64,000 nt of DNA from Lachnospiraceae bacterium (GCA_017624855.1 JAGAMF010000007.1:1-64000); one strand, 5' to 3'. Numbered from the stretch's first letter, positions 45,278 to 53,840 are shown. The notes: a model not told the origin generated them from the sequence alone. Numbers and translations are program-made.

Positions 45278-45311
45278 GAGTATAAGAGACAGTAGGAAAA
45301 GGGATAAAAAG

Positions 45312-45605
45312 ATGGGATGTAGAGTAAAAGAAAAAGCAGGACGATTTGTGGAAGATATGATAGATATCCATTTGCAGGAAATAAAAGAAACGGATGAAGC
45401 ATACAGGGTTGTCTTGCACGATTTGGAAGAGATAGTAAATGGTGTAAAAGCGGTTATGGAGCAGTTGGATAAAACGCAGCGAGAACTTTTAGCAGACTAT
45501 GATGAGCGTAAGCATATTGTAGAACAGGAAAAAGGACGCTGTTTGTATTTAGCCGGCATTAAGGACGGTGTCAGATTGGCAAAGTATTTACAAATCAATG
45601 ATTAG
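45312..45605 (+). CDS. Hypothetical helical protein (DUF6809-like)
   Basis: The 97-residue all-helical protein ends with GRCLYLAGIKDGVRLAKYL, a tail resembling small proteins common on clostridial mobile elements (DUF6809-type). The match is from memory and tentative. 34 bp after the previous gene and 16 bp before the next. Confidence 0.65.
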   Translation: MGCRVKEKAGRFVEDMIDIHLQEIKETDEAYRVVLHDLEEIVNGVKAVMEQLDKTQRELLADYDERKHIVEQEKGRCLYLAGIKDGVRLAKYLQIND

Positions 45606-45621
45606 ATAAGGAAGAGGTAGT

Positions 45622-46020
45622 ATGAGTTTTTATAGAGCGCGTGTAGGTGTTGTTAAGATAAAGCAAGAATTTATTCAGGAAATGGAATATTTGTTTCGTG
45701 AAGAATACGATAAAATTACAGACAAAGAGTTTAAAAAATTTATATCGTATTATAAAAAAGACCTCATTAAAAAACCTATACGAAAATGGACGCACAATAA
45801 TGCTAAAGGAGAGTGGTTGGGTAAATACAAAACTTCCTTTGAAAACGGAATACTTACATTTGGTGTATACTACAATAGTAGCGGTGGAAATATGAAATGG
45901 TATGTAGATGCATTTGAGGACATTGTTTTTGGGTATATTGCAGAAGAAGAATTGGTTGATGAATATTGGGATGAAGATGATTTATGGAAAAAAGATAATA
46001 CATTAAAAAACATTGAGTAA
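45622..46020 (+). CDS. Hypothetical protein
   Basis: The 132-residue protein has a basic N-terminal half (KKFISYYKKDLIKKPIRKW) and a very acidic C-terminus (EEELVDEYWDEDDLW). No TM, no recognised family. GGAAGAGG ribosome site. The last codons overlap the start of a 19-bp repeat shared with 42413-42431. Confidence 0.68.
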   Translation: MSFYRARVGVVKIKQEFIQEMEYLFREEYDKITDKEFKKFISYYKKDLIKKPIRKWTHNNAKGEWLGKYKTSFENGILTFGVYYNSSGGNMKWYVDAFEDIVFGYIAEEELVDEYWDEDDLWKKDNTLKNIE

Positions 46021-46061
46021 GTCTATCTAGGTATACCTAGGTATACCTAGGTATACCTAGG
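46015..46061. repeat. 19-bp repeat copy plus tandem 10-bp palindromic repeats
   Basis: 46015-46033 is identical to 42413-42431. It runs into GTCTATCTAG followed by three exact GTATACCTAG units (46031-46060). Each junction forms the perfect palindrome CTAGGTATACCTAG, so these are stacked binding-site-like palindromes just after a stop codon. Confidence 0.75.
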
Positions 46062-46155
46062 ATTCATATTACATTAACAATTAATTGATAGGAAAATGGT
46101 TATTGTAAAATCAATACAAATAGTGCCGGAAACAGTTTAGAAAGAGAGAAAGGCA

Positions 46156-46428
46156 TTGGCATACATTGCACAAAAAATAACAAAAGAAATTAGGAATGGA
46201 AAGACTTGTAAGGTACACTATTTACTAGCCGTTACCACAAAAGATTTAGAAGAGTGGTTTGGTATATTGGATGAAGAGCATTATGGATTTGTTTGGTTTG
46301 GAAGGCACGAAGTACAGTTTGCAAAACTCTATAATGATTCGGATATTGTTATTGTTCAAACCAAGTTTGAAATAAAGGTTAGATATATTTTAAAGCATTA
46401 TCGTGAGGATATTTTTAGGGGCGTTTAA
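46156..46428 (+). CDS. Hypothetical protein, TTG start
   Basis: The 90-residue basic and aromatic protein (KDLEEWFGILDEEHYGFVWFGRHEVQF) starts with TTG after GAGAGAAAGG. No ATG is available near the N-terminus, so the TTG is preferred. Family not recognised. The stop lies 2 bp before the U-tract end of the predicted minus-strand RNA. Confidence 0.6.
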   Translation: MAYIAQKITKEIRNGKTCKVHYLLAVTTKDLEEWFGILDEEHYGFVWFGRHEVQFAKLYNDSDIVIVQTKFEIKVRYILKHYREDIFRGV

Positions 46429-46429
46429 T

Positions 46430-46508
46430 AAAAAAAGAAGATGTCCTTAGGTCTGGGGTGCATACGGACAATGCCGTAGAGAGCCAGTCCTATCAAGGAA
46501 CATCTTCT
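46430..46508 (-). ncRNA. Predicted ~79-nt hairpin RNA
   Basis: Read on the minus strand: promoter at 46542-46515, predicted start at about 46508, exactly at the base of a long imperfect hairpin. The arms AGAAGATGT...ACATCTTCT, CCTT/AAGG, TAGG/CCTA and CTGG/CCAG stack around an apical TACGG/CCGTA loop. The hairpin is followed directly by seven U (A-run 46430-46436). The whole transcript is one folded unit with its own terminator. It is also antisense to nothing annotated. No Rfam family recognised by eye. Confidence 0.6.
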
Positions 46509-46514
46509 ACTGTT

Positions 46515-46542
46515 AGTCTATCACATTTATTAAAGATTTCAA
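46515..46542 (-). promoter_or_regulatory. Promoter of the predicted hairpin RNA
   Basis: TTGAAA (46542-46537), 16-bp spacer, TAGACT (46520-46515), minus strand. The distance from the -10 to the hairpin base is 7 bp. Confidence 0.55.
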
Positions 46543-46615
46543 TGGTATTATAGTTAAAAAAATTATATGACACTTTGGGACTGTCTTATGATGTTATAGA
46601 AGGGAGCGAGATTTT

Positions 46616-46819
46616 ATGAGTAAAATAATGTATGGCGAAAATGATAATTACCATTATCGTTCTTCAAGCGAAATGTCGTTGACAGAACAATTAAATTCAG
46701 CAAAAGAAGCATTAGATGCTGCTATAAGATTGTCACAAACAAATAAAAGTGATTATTTGGATAATAAAATAATAGAAATAAAAGAAAGAATATTGCAATT
46801 AGAACAAGAAAAAAAATAA
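46616..46819 (+). CDS. Hypothetical small coiled-coil protein
   Basis: 67 residues; the second half is a heptad-like helix (SLTEQLNSAKEALDAAIRL ... ILQLEQEKK). GAAGGGAG upstream of the ATG. Unknown function; start of the unrecognised cargo cluster. Confidence 0.65.
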   Translation: MSKIMYGENDNYHYRSSSEMSLTEQLNSAKEALDAAIRLSQTNKSDYLDNKIIEIKERILQLEQEKK

Positions 46820-46902
46820 CAAATCTTTAAAAAAAACCACTTGATACTTTTGAGAATGCCAAAGGCATTGTTGTTTACGATTATAGGGAAGGATAAAAGA
46901 TT

Positions 46903-47058
46903 ATGGAAAATTATAAACCTACACGGACTTTGACGGAAATGTTTGCCGAAGTTCGTAAAAATTTTGAGAAGGAAAATGGAAGGTTGTTAACCGAGGACGA
47001 AGCGCTTGCCTATACCGAAGAGATTAGAAGAGACATTCAATCGAGAAAAGATAAATAG
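46903..47058 (+). CDS. Hypothetical 51-residue protein
   Basis: The highly charged helical peptide MENYKPTRTLTEMFAEVRKN... ends DIQSRKDK. AGGGAAGGAT ribosome site. It ends 18 bp before the 422-residue gene. The size and charge would suit an antitoxin or small partner of that protein, but this is a guess. Confidence 0.6.
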   Translation: MENYKPTRTLTEMFAEVRKNFEKENGRLLTEDEALAYTEEIRRDIQSRKDK

Positions 47059-47076
47059 AAGGGGGAAAATATTTAA

Positions 47077-48345
47077 ATGAACGCACAAGAGATTTTTCGT
47101 TATATCGATAAGATTCATACAAGAATAGGTTTTGCCGAAAGGATAGGAATGCTGGAAGAAAACTGGAAATTATTTGACGAATTATATGAATTGGCAGCAA
47201 CGGTAGAACCTTATGATAAGTATCGTGATGGAGAGGATAGAATGTTTTGGATACATGCTCCGCGGGGAACGTATGAAGAATTTGCTGAAACATTTCAATT
47301 ACATTTTACAGAGACAACCATTGAAGATTATTTTGCCGGAAAGAAGGGGGTTTTGAATGTTGAAAGAATGAAAAGTCAATGGCCTGTAATGTTTCCGGAT
47401 GAGACTTGTTGGTTTAAATTATATCTTGCAAAACACTGTGATGTTCGTGGGTTGCATATGGAGGGAGACTGGTTGGTAGATACCAGAGACCGTTATAAAG
47501 AGAGAATGGATATGGAACCGCTACTTCAATGGATGATAGATGAAGTCAAAGAATGTATTGAAATGATTAAAGAAGGTACCTATGGGAAGTTTCTGGAAGA
47601 AAATCTTCCCTATAAGCACAGGTCAGGTATTGTGGATAGTCAAATCTTCTGGAAATATGTTCCGGAAGACAGGGATCATACTTTACGCGGTGTTGATCCG
47701 AAAGAGTGGGACGAATTTTTGGCGTGGTTAGATGAGGATGAATTATCTCGCGGATGGACGGAAATGTGTGCCGGGGATTATTTTAAGGCATGTGATCTCC
47801 TATATGATGAATTAGGTCTTAAAGAAAAATTTCCCATTATTATAAGTGATAATCCGACACCACGGGATTTTTATATTGTATATTCCGATGGAAGGGATAT
47901 GGGACCGGATGGAAAGCATTTGCGAGAGATTGATGAAGACTCTGCGGAAGTATTCGCGCGCTGGGTGGAAAAAGGAGCGCTGGAAGAACATGCATGGGAG
48001 ATTTGCCTGACGCCACTTCTTATACTGCGCCCTGAAAAAATGAAAGATAAATACTTTTTATCGCTATATGAACATCATTTGTCAGAATATGGGAGTATCA
48101 TTCATTTACAACTTGCCCTGTTGCGTGCAGGATTTCCGATTCGTAAAACTCAGTGGATTGCGGATAGGCTTATGCAAAATCAAAAGTTTGGTATTCAGCC
48201 GTTAGGAGATGAGTTTGCATGGCGTTATACCTATGAAAACAAAATCGAATTGGAGGATTACAGGAATCTTCCGGAATTGCCAAGTGATGAATTGATTCAG
48301 GCAATAGAGTGGATACCGCTTGGTGAGTGGAAGATGAAAAATTGA
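47077..48345 (+). CDS. Unrecognised 422-residue cargo protein
   Basis: Soluble, acidic and very Trp-rich (WFKLYLAKHC, WDEFLAWLDEDELSRGW, AWEICLTPLL). No TM, no nucleotide-binding motif and no catalytic signature that I can name. The length and globular composition suggest a real enzyme or effector. GAAGGGGG ribosome site. Flanked by the small 46903 gene and the 270-residue 48413 gene on the same strand. Codon use is AT-richer than the chromosome. Confidence 0.75.
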   Translation: MNAQEIFRYIDKIHTRIGFAERIGMLEENWKLFDELYELAATVEPYDKYRDGEDRMFWIHAPRGTYEEFAETFQLHFTETTIEDYFAGKKGVLNVERMKSQWPVMFPDETCWFKLYLAKHCDVRGLHMEGDWLVDTRDRYKERMDMEPLLQWMIDEVKECIEMIKEGTYGKFLEENLPYKHRSGIVDSQIFWKYVPEDRDHTLRGVDPKEWDEFLAWLDEDELSRGWTEMCAGDYFKACDLLYDELGLKEKFPIIISDNPTPRDFYIVYSDGRDMGPDGKHLREIDEDSAEVFARWVEKGALEEHAWEICLTPLLILRPEKMKDKYFLSLYEHHLSEYGSIIHLQLALLRAGFPIRKTQWIADRLMQNQKFGIQPLGDEFAWRYTYENKIELEDYRNLPELPSDELIQAIEWIPLGEWKMKN

Positions 48346-48412
48346 TTTTGAGAAGGCGGTAGAAGAGATAAGGCGTTGCAGGTAGATTGAGGAACCACAA
48401 GGGGTATGATTT

Positions 48413-49225
48413 ATGAGACTTGAAGAAAAACAAATAAAGTGCATAGAAGAAATTTTAAATTCTGAATCGTTTGATGAAGAAACATTGGAAAAATTAACGG
48501 GGAAATTTGAACAAAAAGAAAAAATCAGATACATATACGGTGCCTTAACACAACAATATGCCGAGTTAAATATTGTTAAAATATGTGAAAATAATGATAA
48601 AGACAAAATCATTGATTTCTTAAATCGTCTTATGAAATCGGAATTAGAAGATAAAGAGAGAGATAGATATGCGGTAAGCATTATTACACAGGCGGAACTG
48701 GAAGAGTTTAGAATTTTGGCAGAGGAAACCGATAAAATCAGTAAAGAAGAGTTATCCAAAACAGCACCGGTTCTTACCACAAGAAGTTATATGGATATGT
48801 GTCGAATTGTTTATGATGCAACATCGGAGTGGAAGTATCCCGATGATATTTCAACTGCTTATTTGTATTGTAAGGCTAGACTTACCTGTTTCGGAAGCGA
48901 ATATAAGGAAGGAATTTTTGGAGTTGACTGGGATTCGCCCGAAGAGTTTGTTTATGGGTTTCTGTCATCCTATCATCACGAAGAATTAGAGTTTGGTGGA
49001 TTAACAATGTACATCCACGATGAAAGTGGATATCGGGGTCATAATTTATATGAAAAGCCTGATACATACAGTAGGTGGACAGGACTTATTTGTTGTGATG
49101 TAAGCGTGATTCGTTCTATTCGGATGTTTCTTGCGTTAAGAAAGGCTGAATACCCAGTATACTTTTATGAATATGAAAAGGCATATTTGCAAGCAAAAGA
49201 ATATTGTGCACAGTATTATCGGTAA
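48413..49225 (+). CDS. Unrecognised 270-residue cargo protein
   Basis: The N-terminal 110 residues are charged helices (LEEKQIKCIEEILNSES). The C-terminal part is rich in Tyr and Trp (GVDWDSPEEFVYGFLSSYHHEELEF, RWTGLICCDVSVIRSIRMFL). No family recognised. 67 bp after the 422-residue gene, with a terminator immediately downstream, so it closes the cluster. Confidence 0.7.
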   Translation: MRLEEKQIKCIEEILNSESFDEETLEKLTGKFEQKEKIRYIYGALTQQYAELNIVKICENNDKDKIIDFLNRLMKSELEDKERDRYAVSIITQAELEEFRILAEETDKISKEELSKTAPVLTTRSYMDMCRIVYDATSEWKYPDDISTAYLYCKARLTCFGSEYKEGIFGVDWDSPEEFVYGFLSSYHHEELEFGGLTMYIHDESGYRGHNLYEKPDTYSRWTGLICCDVSVIRSIRMFLALRKAEYPVYFYEYEKAYLQAKEYCAQYYR

Positions 49226-49249
49226 CTTATCTTTAGGATTTATATTGTT

Positions 49250-49276
49250 GAAGACACGATTGTTCGTGTCTTTCTT
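49250..49276 (+). terminator. Intrinsic terminator
   Basis: AAGACACGA/TCGTGTCTT 9-bp stem with a 4-nt loop, followed by T-rich sequence. Confidence 0.75.
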
Positions 49277-49411
49277 CTGACTTGTTTAATACCAAATTTA
49301 ATGTATGTGCTATTAGTATTAAAACTTGCAGATGCAGTTCGTATTTGAGTATATAATTCATATACCAAATGTAACGATGGTCTGTTTTTGTATAGCATAA
49401 GGAGAGATAAA

Positions 49412-50089
49412 ATGGCAATTTACGGATATTGTAGAATAAGTAAAGCAAAGCAATCAATTGAAAGACAGATACGAAATATCAAAGCGGTATATCCGGATGC
49501 AATCATTGTGCAGGAAGTATTCACTAGAACGCGTATGGAACGCAAGGAATGGATGAAACTATACGCAAAGATAAAGTCAGGGGATACGATTGTATTTGAT
49601 AGTGTTAGCCGAATGAGTGGAAATGCCGATGATGGCTTTTCGGCATATGAGGAACTTTTTAACAGGGGTGTGGTTCTTATCTTCTTAAAAGAACCGCATA
49701 TTAATACAGATACATATAAAAAGGCATTGGAGAGTAACATTGACTTAACAGGAACCAATGTAGACTATATTTTGGAAGGTATCAATAAGTATTTGCTGTC
49801 TCTTGCTAAAGAGCAGATTAGGCTTGCATTTGAGCAGTCAGAGAAGGAAGTCGAAGATTTGCATCAAAGAACCAGAGAAGGCATTGAAACGGCTAGATTA
49901 AACGGAAAACAGATTGGACAGCGTAAAGGTGCCAAGTTGAATGTTAGGAAGGCAAATGAATCCAAGGAAGTGATATTAAAACATAGCAAAGATTTTGGTG
50001 GTAGCCTAGACGATCAAGAGGTGATCAAATTGGCAGGGATATCTAGAAATTCGTTTTATAAGTACAAAAGAGAATTAAAAAGTGTATAA
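49412..50089 (+). CDS. Serine recombinase, resolvase/invertase type
   Basis: The 225-residue protein starts AIYGYCRISKAKQSIERQ with the catalytic serine near residue 10. DSVSRMSGNADDGF (about 73) matches the resolvase LDRLGR region, though altered to SRMSG. A long helix precedes the C-terminal HTH (DQEVIKLAGISRNSFYKY). It could resolve dimers or invert a segment. No flanking inverted sites were found by eye. The start with AAGGAGAG is preferred over the ATG 24 bp upstream. Confidence 0.88.
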   Translation: MAIYGYCRISKAKQSIERQIRNIKAVYPDAIIVQEVFTRTRMERKEWMKLYAKIKSGDTIVFDSVSRMSGNADDGFSAYEELFNRGVVLIFLKEPHINTDTYKKALESNIDLTGTNVDYILEGINKYLLSLAKEQIRLAFEQSEKEVEDLHQRTREGIETARLNGKQIGQRKGAKLNVRKANESKEVILKHSKDFGGSLDDQEVIKLAGISRNSFYKYKRELKSV

Positions 50090-50128
50090 TGATAGGAGAA
50101 ACCAAAATTTGAATTTGCTGGAGATATT

Positions 50129-50863
50129 ATGAAAAACATTAAGATAAAAAAGACAGTTTATATTGTATTTGTTATAGTAGGTTTGTTCATTGTTCAAACT
50201 TTTGCAAGCAAGTTAGGTGGTTTCATTGCTGATTTATTTCAATATGCAGTGATTGATAAAGACGGTACATTTATGAGTATCTCTGTGCATCATATTATTC
50301 AGATGATAGTGGCTTTAGTGCTTATTTTTGTTATCAGTAAGAAAAGTGATTTAGAATTTTGGTTAAAGCCGAGGTTAAATAAGAGCGGTATACTATATAC
50401 GACGATTTTTGCTATTGTCATTTTAATATATGTTCTTATTAGTTATGTCGTTGGATATTCACTTAATACAATTGTGCCATACGCATATGAGTTAAATGTA
50501 GCAAATGTATTAGGAACATTAGGGTTTCAACTGTTTTTATCAGGAACATCAGAAGAAATTTTGTTTAGAGCATTTCCGATTACCGTTCTTGGTGGAGTAA
50601 TAGGAAAAGATAATAAAAAAGGTTATGCATTTATTATTGTAATAGCCTCGGTACTATTTTCTGTTGCACATATCCAATGGTCATTGTTTCCTGTTTCATT
50701 AACTTTTTCATGGTTTCAGTTGATTTATGCATTTATATTAGGTATAGCGTATGGATTTACATATGTGAAATCAGAAAGTATTATTTACCCCATGATTATG
50801 CACGGATTGAGCAATTTCTTTATGGTGGGAATTGGGTATATATTTATGGCTGTGATGAGTTGA
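50129..50863 (+). CDS. CPBP family intramembrane protease
   Basis: The 244-residue protein has about seven TM helices. The CPBP/ABI motifs are EEILFR (about residue 140), a histidine in FSVAHIQWS (about 180) and HGLSNF (about 225). Family members include CAAX-protease-like enzymes and bacteriocin self-immunity proteins. Possible envelope defence role within the element. Confidence 0.85.
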   Translation: MKNIKIKKTVYIVFVIVGLFIVQTFASKLGGFIADLFQYAVIDKDGTFMSISVHHIIQMIVALVLIFVISKKSDLEFWLKPRLNKSGILYTTIFAIVILIYVLISYVVGYSLNTIVPYAYELNVANVLGTLGFQLFLSGTSEEILFRAFPITVLGGVIGKDNKKGYAFIIVIASVLFSVAHIQWSLFPVSLTFSWFQLIYAFILGIAYGFTYVKSESIIYPMIMHGLSNFFMVGIGYIFMAVMS

Positions 50864-50923
50864 TATATAGTTAAGAGCATGCCCAAATTTCAGTTTCACG
50901 CAGGGATGATTACAAAAAAAGAT

Positions 50924-50958
50924 ACCCAATTTTACAATAAAATGTTGGGTGTTTTTTT
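50924..50958 (+). terminator. Intrinsic terminator
   Basis: ACCCAA...TTGGGT stem extended by ATTTTA/TAAAAT pairs, followed by T7. The rest of the 50864-51114 gap shows no gene. Confidence 0.75.
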
Positions 50959-51114
50959 GAATAGTTTAACATAATGATATTGGATTATAAGGGTGGTATT
51001 CTTGATGACTATTAGATATTAAAATATTTAGAATGGTCAACATTGGCTATAAACTGCGTTCTTGGGATAAAATTTTAAATTTAACTTTAGAGTGATAAAG
51101 GTGTTCAATCGGCA

Positions 51115-51143
51115 TTGTAATTATTCCTCTAGAGGAATATAAT
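51115..51143 (+). promoter_or_regulatory. Promoter overlapped by a 16-bp perfect palindrome
   Basis: TTGTAA at 51115-51120, 17-bp spacer, TATAAT at 51138-51143. The spacer holds ATTCCTCTAGAGGAAT (51123-51138), a perfect palindrome that should be the operator of the adjacent HTH gene. Confidence 0.7.
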
Positions 51144-51174
51144 ATTGGTATAGAAATTCCGTCGGAGGATTTAA

Positions 51175-51339
51175 ATGAAATATATATCAACAAGCGAAAT
51201 GGCTACGAGGTGGAGTATTTCGCGAAGACGAGTAACTATATTATGTTCGCAAGGACGTATTAAAGGTGCAGTGTTAACAGGAAATACATGGCTAATACCA
51301 GAGAAGGCTGAAAAGCCTAAAGATATGCGAAGGAAATAA
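51175..51339 (+). CDS. Small excisionase/MerR-like helix-turn-helix protein
   Basis: 54 residues: STSEMATRWSISRRRVTILCSQGRIKGAVLTGNTWLIP is the winged-HTH pattern of DNA-binding excisionase-type (HTH_17) proteins. TCGGAGG precedes the ATG. Its stop touches the next start. Likely binds the palindrome in its promoter. Confidence 0.75.
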   Translation: MKYISTSEMATRWSISRRRVTILCSQGRIKGAVLTGNTWLIPEKAEKPKDMRRK

Positions 51340-51579
51340 ATGGAAGATAGTATGAAAATAGGAATTATTGATGCAGACCTTTTAGGTAGAAAAAAGCACC
51401 GATTTCCCAATCTTGTTTGTGAAAAAATATCTGCTTATTGGAAAGAGCATGGCGCAGAAGTGCATTTAAAGTTAGACTATGAAAATTTGTTTTATGACAG
51501 AGAGGTTCATAAAGTAATTAGGGAAATTGAGTCTTGTGTAATGGATAGAAAATTTAGCAAGGAATGGGGTTGGGATTAA
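51340..51579 (+). pseudogene. N-terminal fragment of a radical-SAM/B12-binding-type protein
   Basis: The first 47 residues (MKIGIIDADLLGRKKHRFPNLVCEKISAYWKEHGAEV in pattern) resemble the N-terminus of clostridial radical-SAM proteins of several hundred residues. The sequence then breaks into an unrelated-looking stretch and stops at 79 residues. A further 23-codon GTG frame with a good ribosome site (51601-51672) may be another shred. Most likely the remnant of a larger gene after internal deletion. The family call is from memory. Confidence 0.45.
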
Positions 51580-51708
51580 ATATGACAAGGGGGAGTTTTC
51601 GTGTTTGTAGTTCAAGGATATCGGGGTATAACTCATTCCGGAAGATATAAATTAGAAAATATTAAAGTTTAAATATAATAATACATTCAGTAAAAATAAG
51701 AAGAAAAG

Positions 51709-51755
51709 AATAACCACTACAAAATGATGATTAAAAATCAAGAGTAGTGGTTATT
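51709..51755. terminator. Stem-loop, probable terminator
   Basis: AATAACCACTAC pairs with GTAGTGGTTATT (12 bp) around a 23-nt loop. It lies between the plus-strand genes and the 3' end of the minus-strand primase gene. Confidence 0.55.
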
Positions 51756-51771
51756 ATACTTCTTGCATATA

Positions 51772-51874
51772 CACACCAGGGGTGGGGGGGTCAGCAAAAA
51801 TTTTATCAAAATAATATATTATATAATTTTTATATAAATTTAATATAGGAAATATATTAGATTTATATAAAGAT
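51772..51874. other. G-rich tract plus AT-rich stretch, possible replication origin
   Basis: A run AGGGGTGGGGGGG (about 51778-51790) is followed by about 75 bp of almost pure A/T just beyond the 3' end of the primase-helicase. An AT-rich unwinding region beside an initiator gene is a common origin layout. No iterons are seen here, so the call is weak. Confidence 0.3.
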
Positions 51875-53797
51875 TTATACAATTACTTGACCTTCATACC
51901 CTTCAGGTGTGTTTACAACTTCAAAACTTGTGCTTGATGCTGAAATATTACTAAATACATAGTATTTTTCGCTGTTTTTCTGATCTATACGCATTTCTAA
52001 ACCAGATTCTTTTATATAAGCATAGTATGAGTGAATATTCATTCCAAGTGAGGTTGCGGTACTTGGAATTTCACATCCGATTTCTTTTGACAAATCCAGA
52101 ATTTGTTGACAGCGTAATCGTGAAGTTCCCGTAGATAATGCATGTTTTATAGTTTTCACTAGGTTTTTCTTGATTTCATCACAGGCGGAAGTCGGTCCTA
52201 TCAAGCGAGACCATGTAGTTTCGTTGTACACTAATTCTAAATCTATTGCAGGCACATTTTTTCCAGTTACTGACAATGTGTAGATATCCTTCTTTCTGGT
52301 GTTGTTCAATAGTAATAAAGTGTCAGCAACACCAGAGTGAGCCACTGACCCAAATGTACCGGAGATGGGGTCATTATCTCGTGAACCTTTGGGGGAATGA
52401 TGAACTAATAAAATTGCAACATGATATTTTTGTGCAATTGCTTTTAATAGTGTAAATTCTGTATATACGCCATCATAATTGCTTTTGCTGTTATGAATAG
52501 TACGCAATTGTGCAATCATGTCTATGATAACAAGTTTTATGGAAGGAGTAGCACATAGTGTGGCTTCTAACCTATCTTCAAAACCCTTCCCGAGTTTAGG
52601 GGGATTATCATCTTTATAATACATAAAGGATTCGACATTTGTATCGCTAAATTGCGAATTATTTCTTGCTTGTCGAACGATTTCACCGGCTTCAAAATCA
52701 AAAAATAAAACATCTGTTTTTTGAGTAGGATATCCTAAAAAATCCGTTCCGGTTGCAACTGCATATCCTAATTGAGTGACGAAGAAAGATTTTCCGATTT
52801 TAGGACGCGCAGAAAGAAAAATTAGACCTTCACTAATCAAATTGTCAATAATGAATAATGGTTTTTCTAATTCTGTTTCCATAAATTCTTTCATTGAAAT
52901 TACAGAAAATGCATTTGAGGAGGGGGTGGTCTTATTTGCTACATTATGTGCAGTACAAGAAGAAATTGCTTTTTCAATTGTTCGTTCGATATAATCGTCA
53001 CGATCTAATTTATCGCGATACAAACCGCTTGCTTTCCAAACTTCTTTCATTACAGATGGATCACCACATGAATAGTAGTTTGCCTTTTGCATTAGTGCTA
53101 AATCTGCTTCTGACTGGCTTTTATAGTGTGCTTCCCATTTGCCATTAATTAAATCCACATATTTGGCAGTTCCTTCGGCTTTGATAAGGGATATGATGTT
53201 CGCGCTATTTGCGTGGTGCATAGTACTATTTACAGAGACAGGAGTATTGGTTGACACATTGCATACATTTTCTAAAAACTTGTCGCAAATTAGATCTAAC
53301 TCGGTTTGTTTATCAGAAGGCTCCGTTGCATAGATTGCATTGAAAGTCATAGCGATATAGCGTTTATTATCGTAAACTTCTATTTCCCCTTTTTTAGACA
53401 ACTTCGTATTTTTCTTACCACGAAGAAAAATATGTATACCAGTGCCGGATTGAGATACTTCCATATATGTATCAACGCCAATTATTGATAATACATCTTG
53501 AGCCAAGGGTGTAATTTCGCCAGTTTCATCTATGCAATGATCAAGGTCAATTACAACAATATCATCTTCGCTTGTTATCACAAAGCCTAATCCAACACAA
53601 TGAGGATTGTTATTCAGTGCTGCTATTGCTACATCATAAGTAGCCCAAGTATCTGGATTGCTGACACTGGCTTTGGCAGTGGGTTCATTTGGGTTATAGG
53701 GGACTTTGTTTTCATCCCGAAGAACCCATTGTTTCTTTGTTTTTAATAACTCTGGGGTAAAATTGTTAGTTGTTTGTAAATTTAAATAATTATTCAT
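51875..53797 (-). CDS. Primase-polymerase/helicase replication protein
   Basis: The 640-residue protein has an N-terminal prim-pol domain (about residues 10-190), with the metal site VVIDLDHCID (about 84) and SQSGTGIHIFLRG (about 118). After a linker comes a RepA-type AAA ATPase: Walker A ARPKIGKSF (about 332), Walker B KLVIIDMIAQL (about 420) and HHSPKGSRDNDPISGTFGS. A C-terminal winged-helix-like part follows. This two-activity protein is typical of self-replicating satellites and plasmids. AAAGGA ribosome site. Confidence 0.88.
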   Translation of the reverse strand: MNNYLNLQTTNNFTPELLKTKKQWVLRDENKVPYNPNEPTAKASVSNPDTWATYDVAIAALNNNPHCVGLGFVITSEDDIVVIDLDHCIDETGEITPLAQDVLSIIGVDTYMEVSQSGTGIHIFLRGKKNTKLSKKGEIEVYDNKRYIAMTFNAIYATEPSDKQTELDLICDKFLENVCNVSTNTPVSVNSTMHHANSANIISLIKAEGTAKYVDLINGKWEAHYKSQSEADLALMQKANYYSCGDPSVMKEVWKASGLYRDKLDRDDYIERTIEKAISSCTAHNVANKTTPSSNAFSVISMKEFMETELEKPLFIIDNLISEGLIFLSARPKIGKSFFVTQLGYAVATGTDFLGYPTQKTDVLFFDFEAGEIVRQARNNSQFSDTNVESFMYYKDDNPPKLGKGFEDRLEATLCATPSIKLVIIDMIAQLRTIHNSKSNYDGVYTEFTLLKAIAQKYHVAILLVHHSPKGSRDNDPISGTFGSVAHSGVADTLLLLNNTRKKDIYTLSVTGKNVPAIDLELVYNETTWSRLIGPTSACDEIKKNLVKTIKHALSTGTSRLRCQQILDLSKEIGCEIPSTATSLGMNIHSYYAYIKESGLEMRIDQKNSEKYYVFSNISASSTSFEVVNTPEGYEGQVIV

Positions 53798-53840
53798 AAT
53801 AAAAATTTCCTTTCTATAATAAAATTATTTCTATTTATAT

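Noticed and set aside
46021-46061. Tandem repeat resembling a CRISPR fragment
   Set aside because: Units are 10 bp, contiguous and without spacers, and no cas genes are present.
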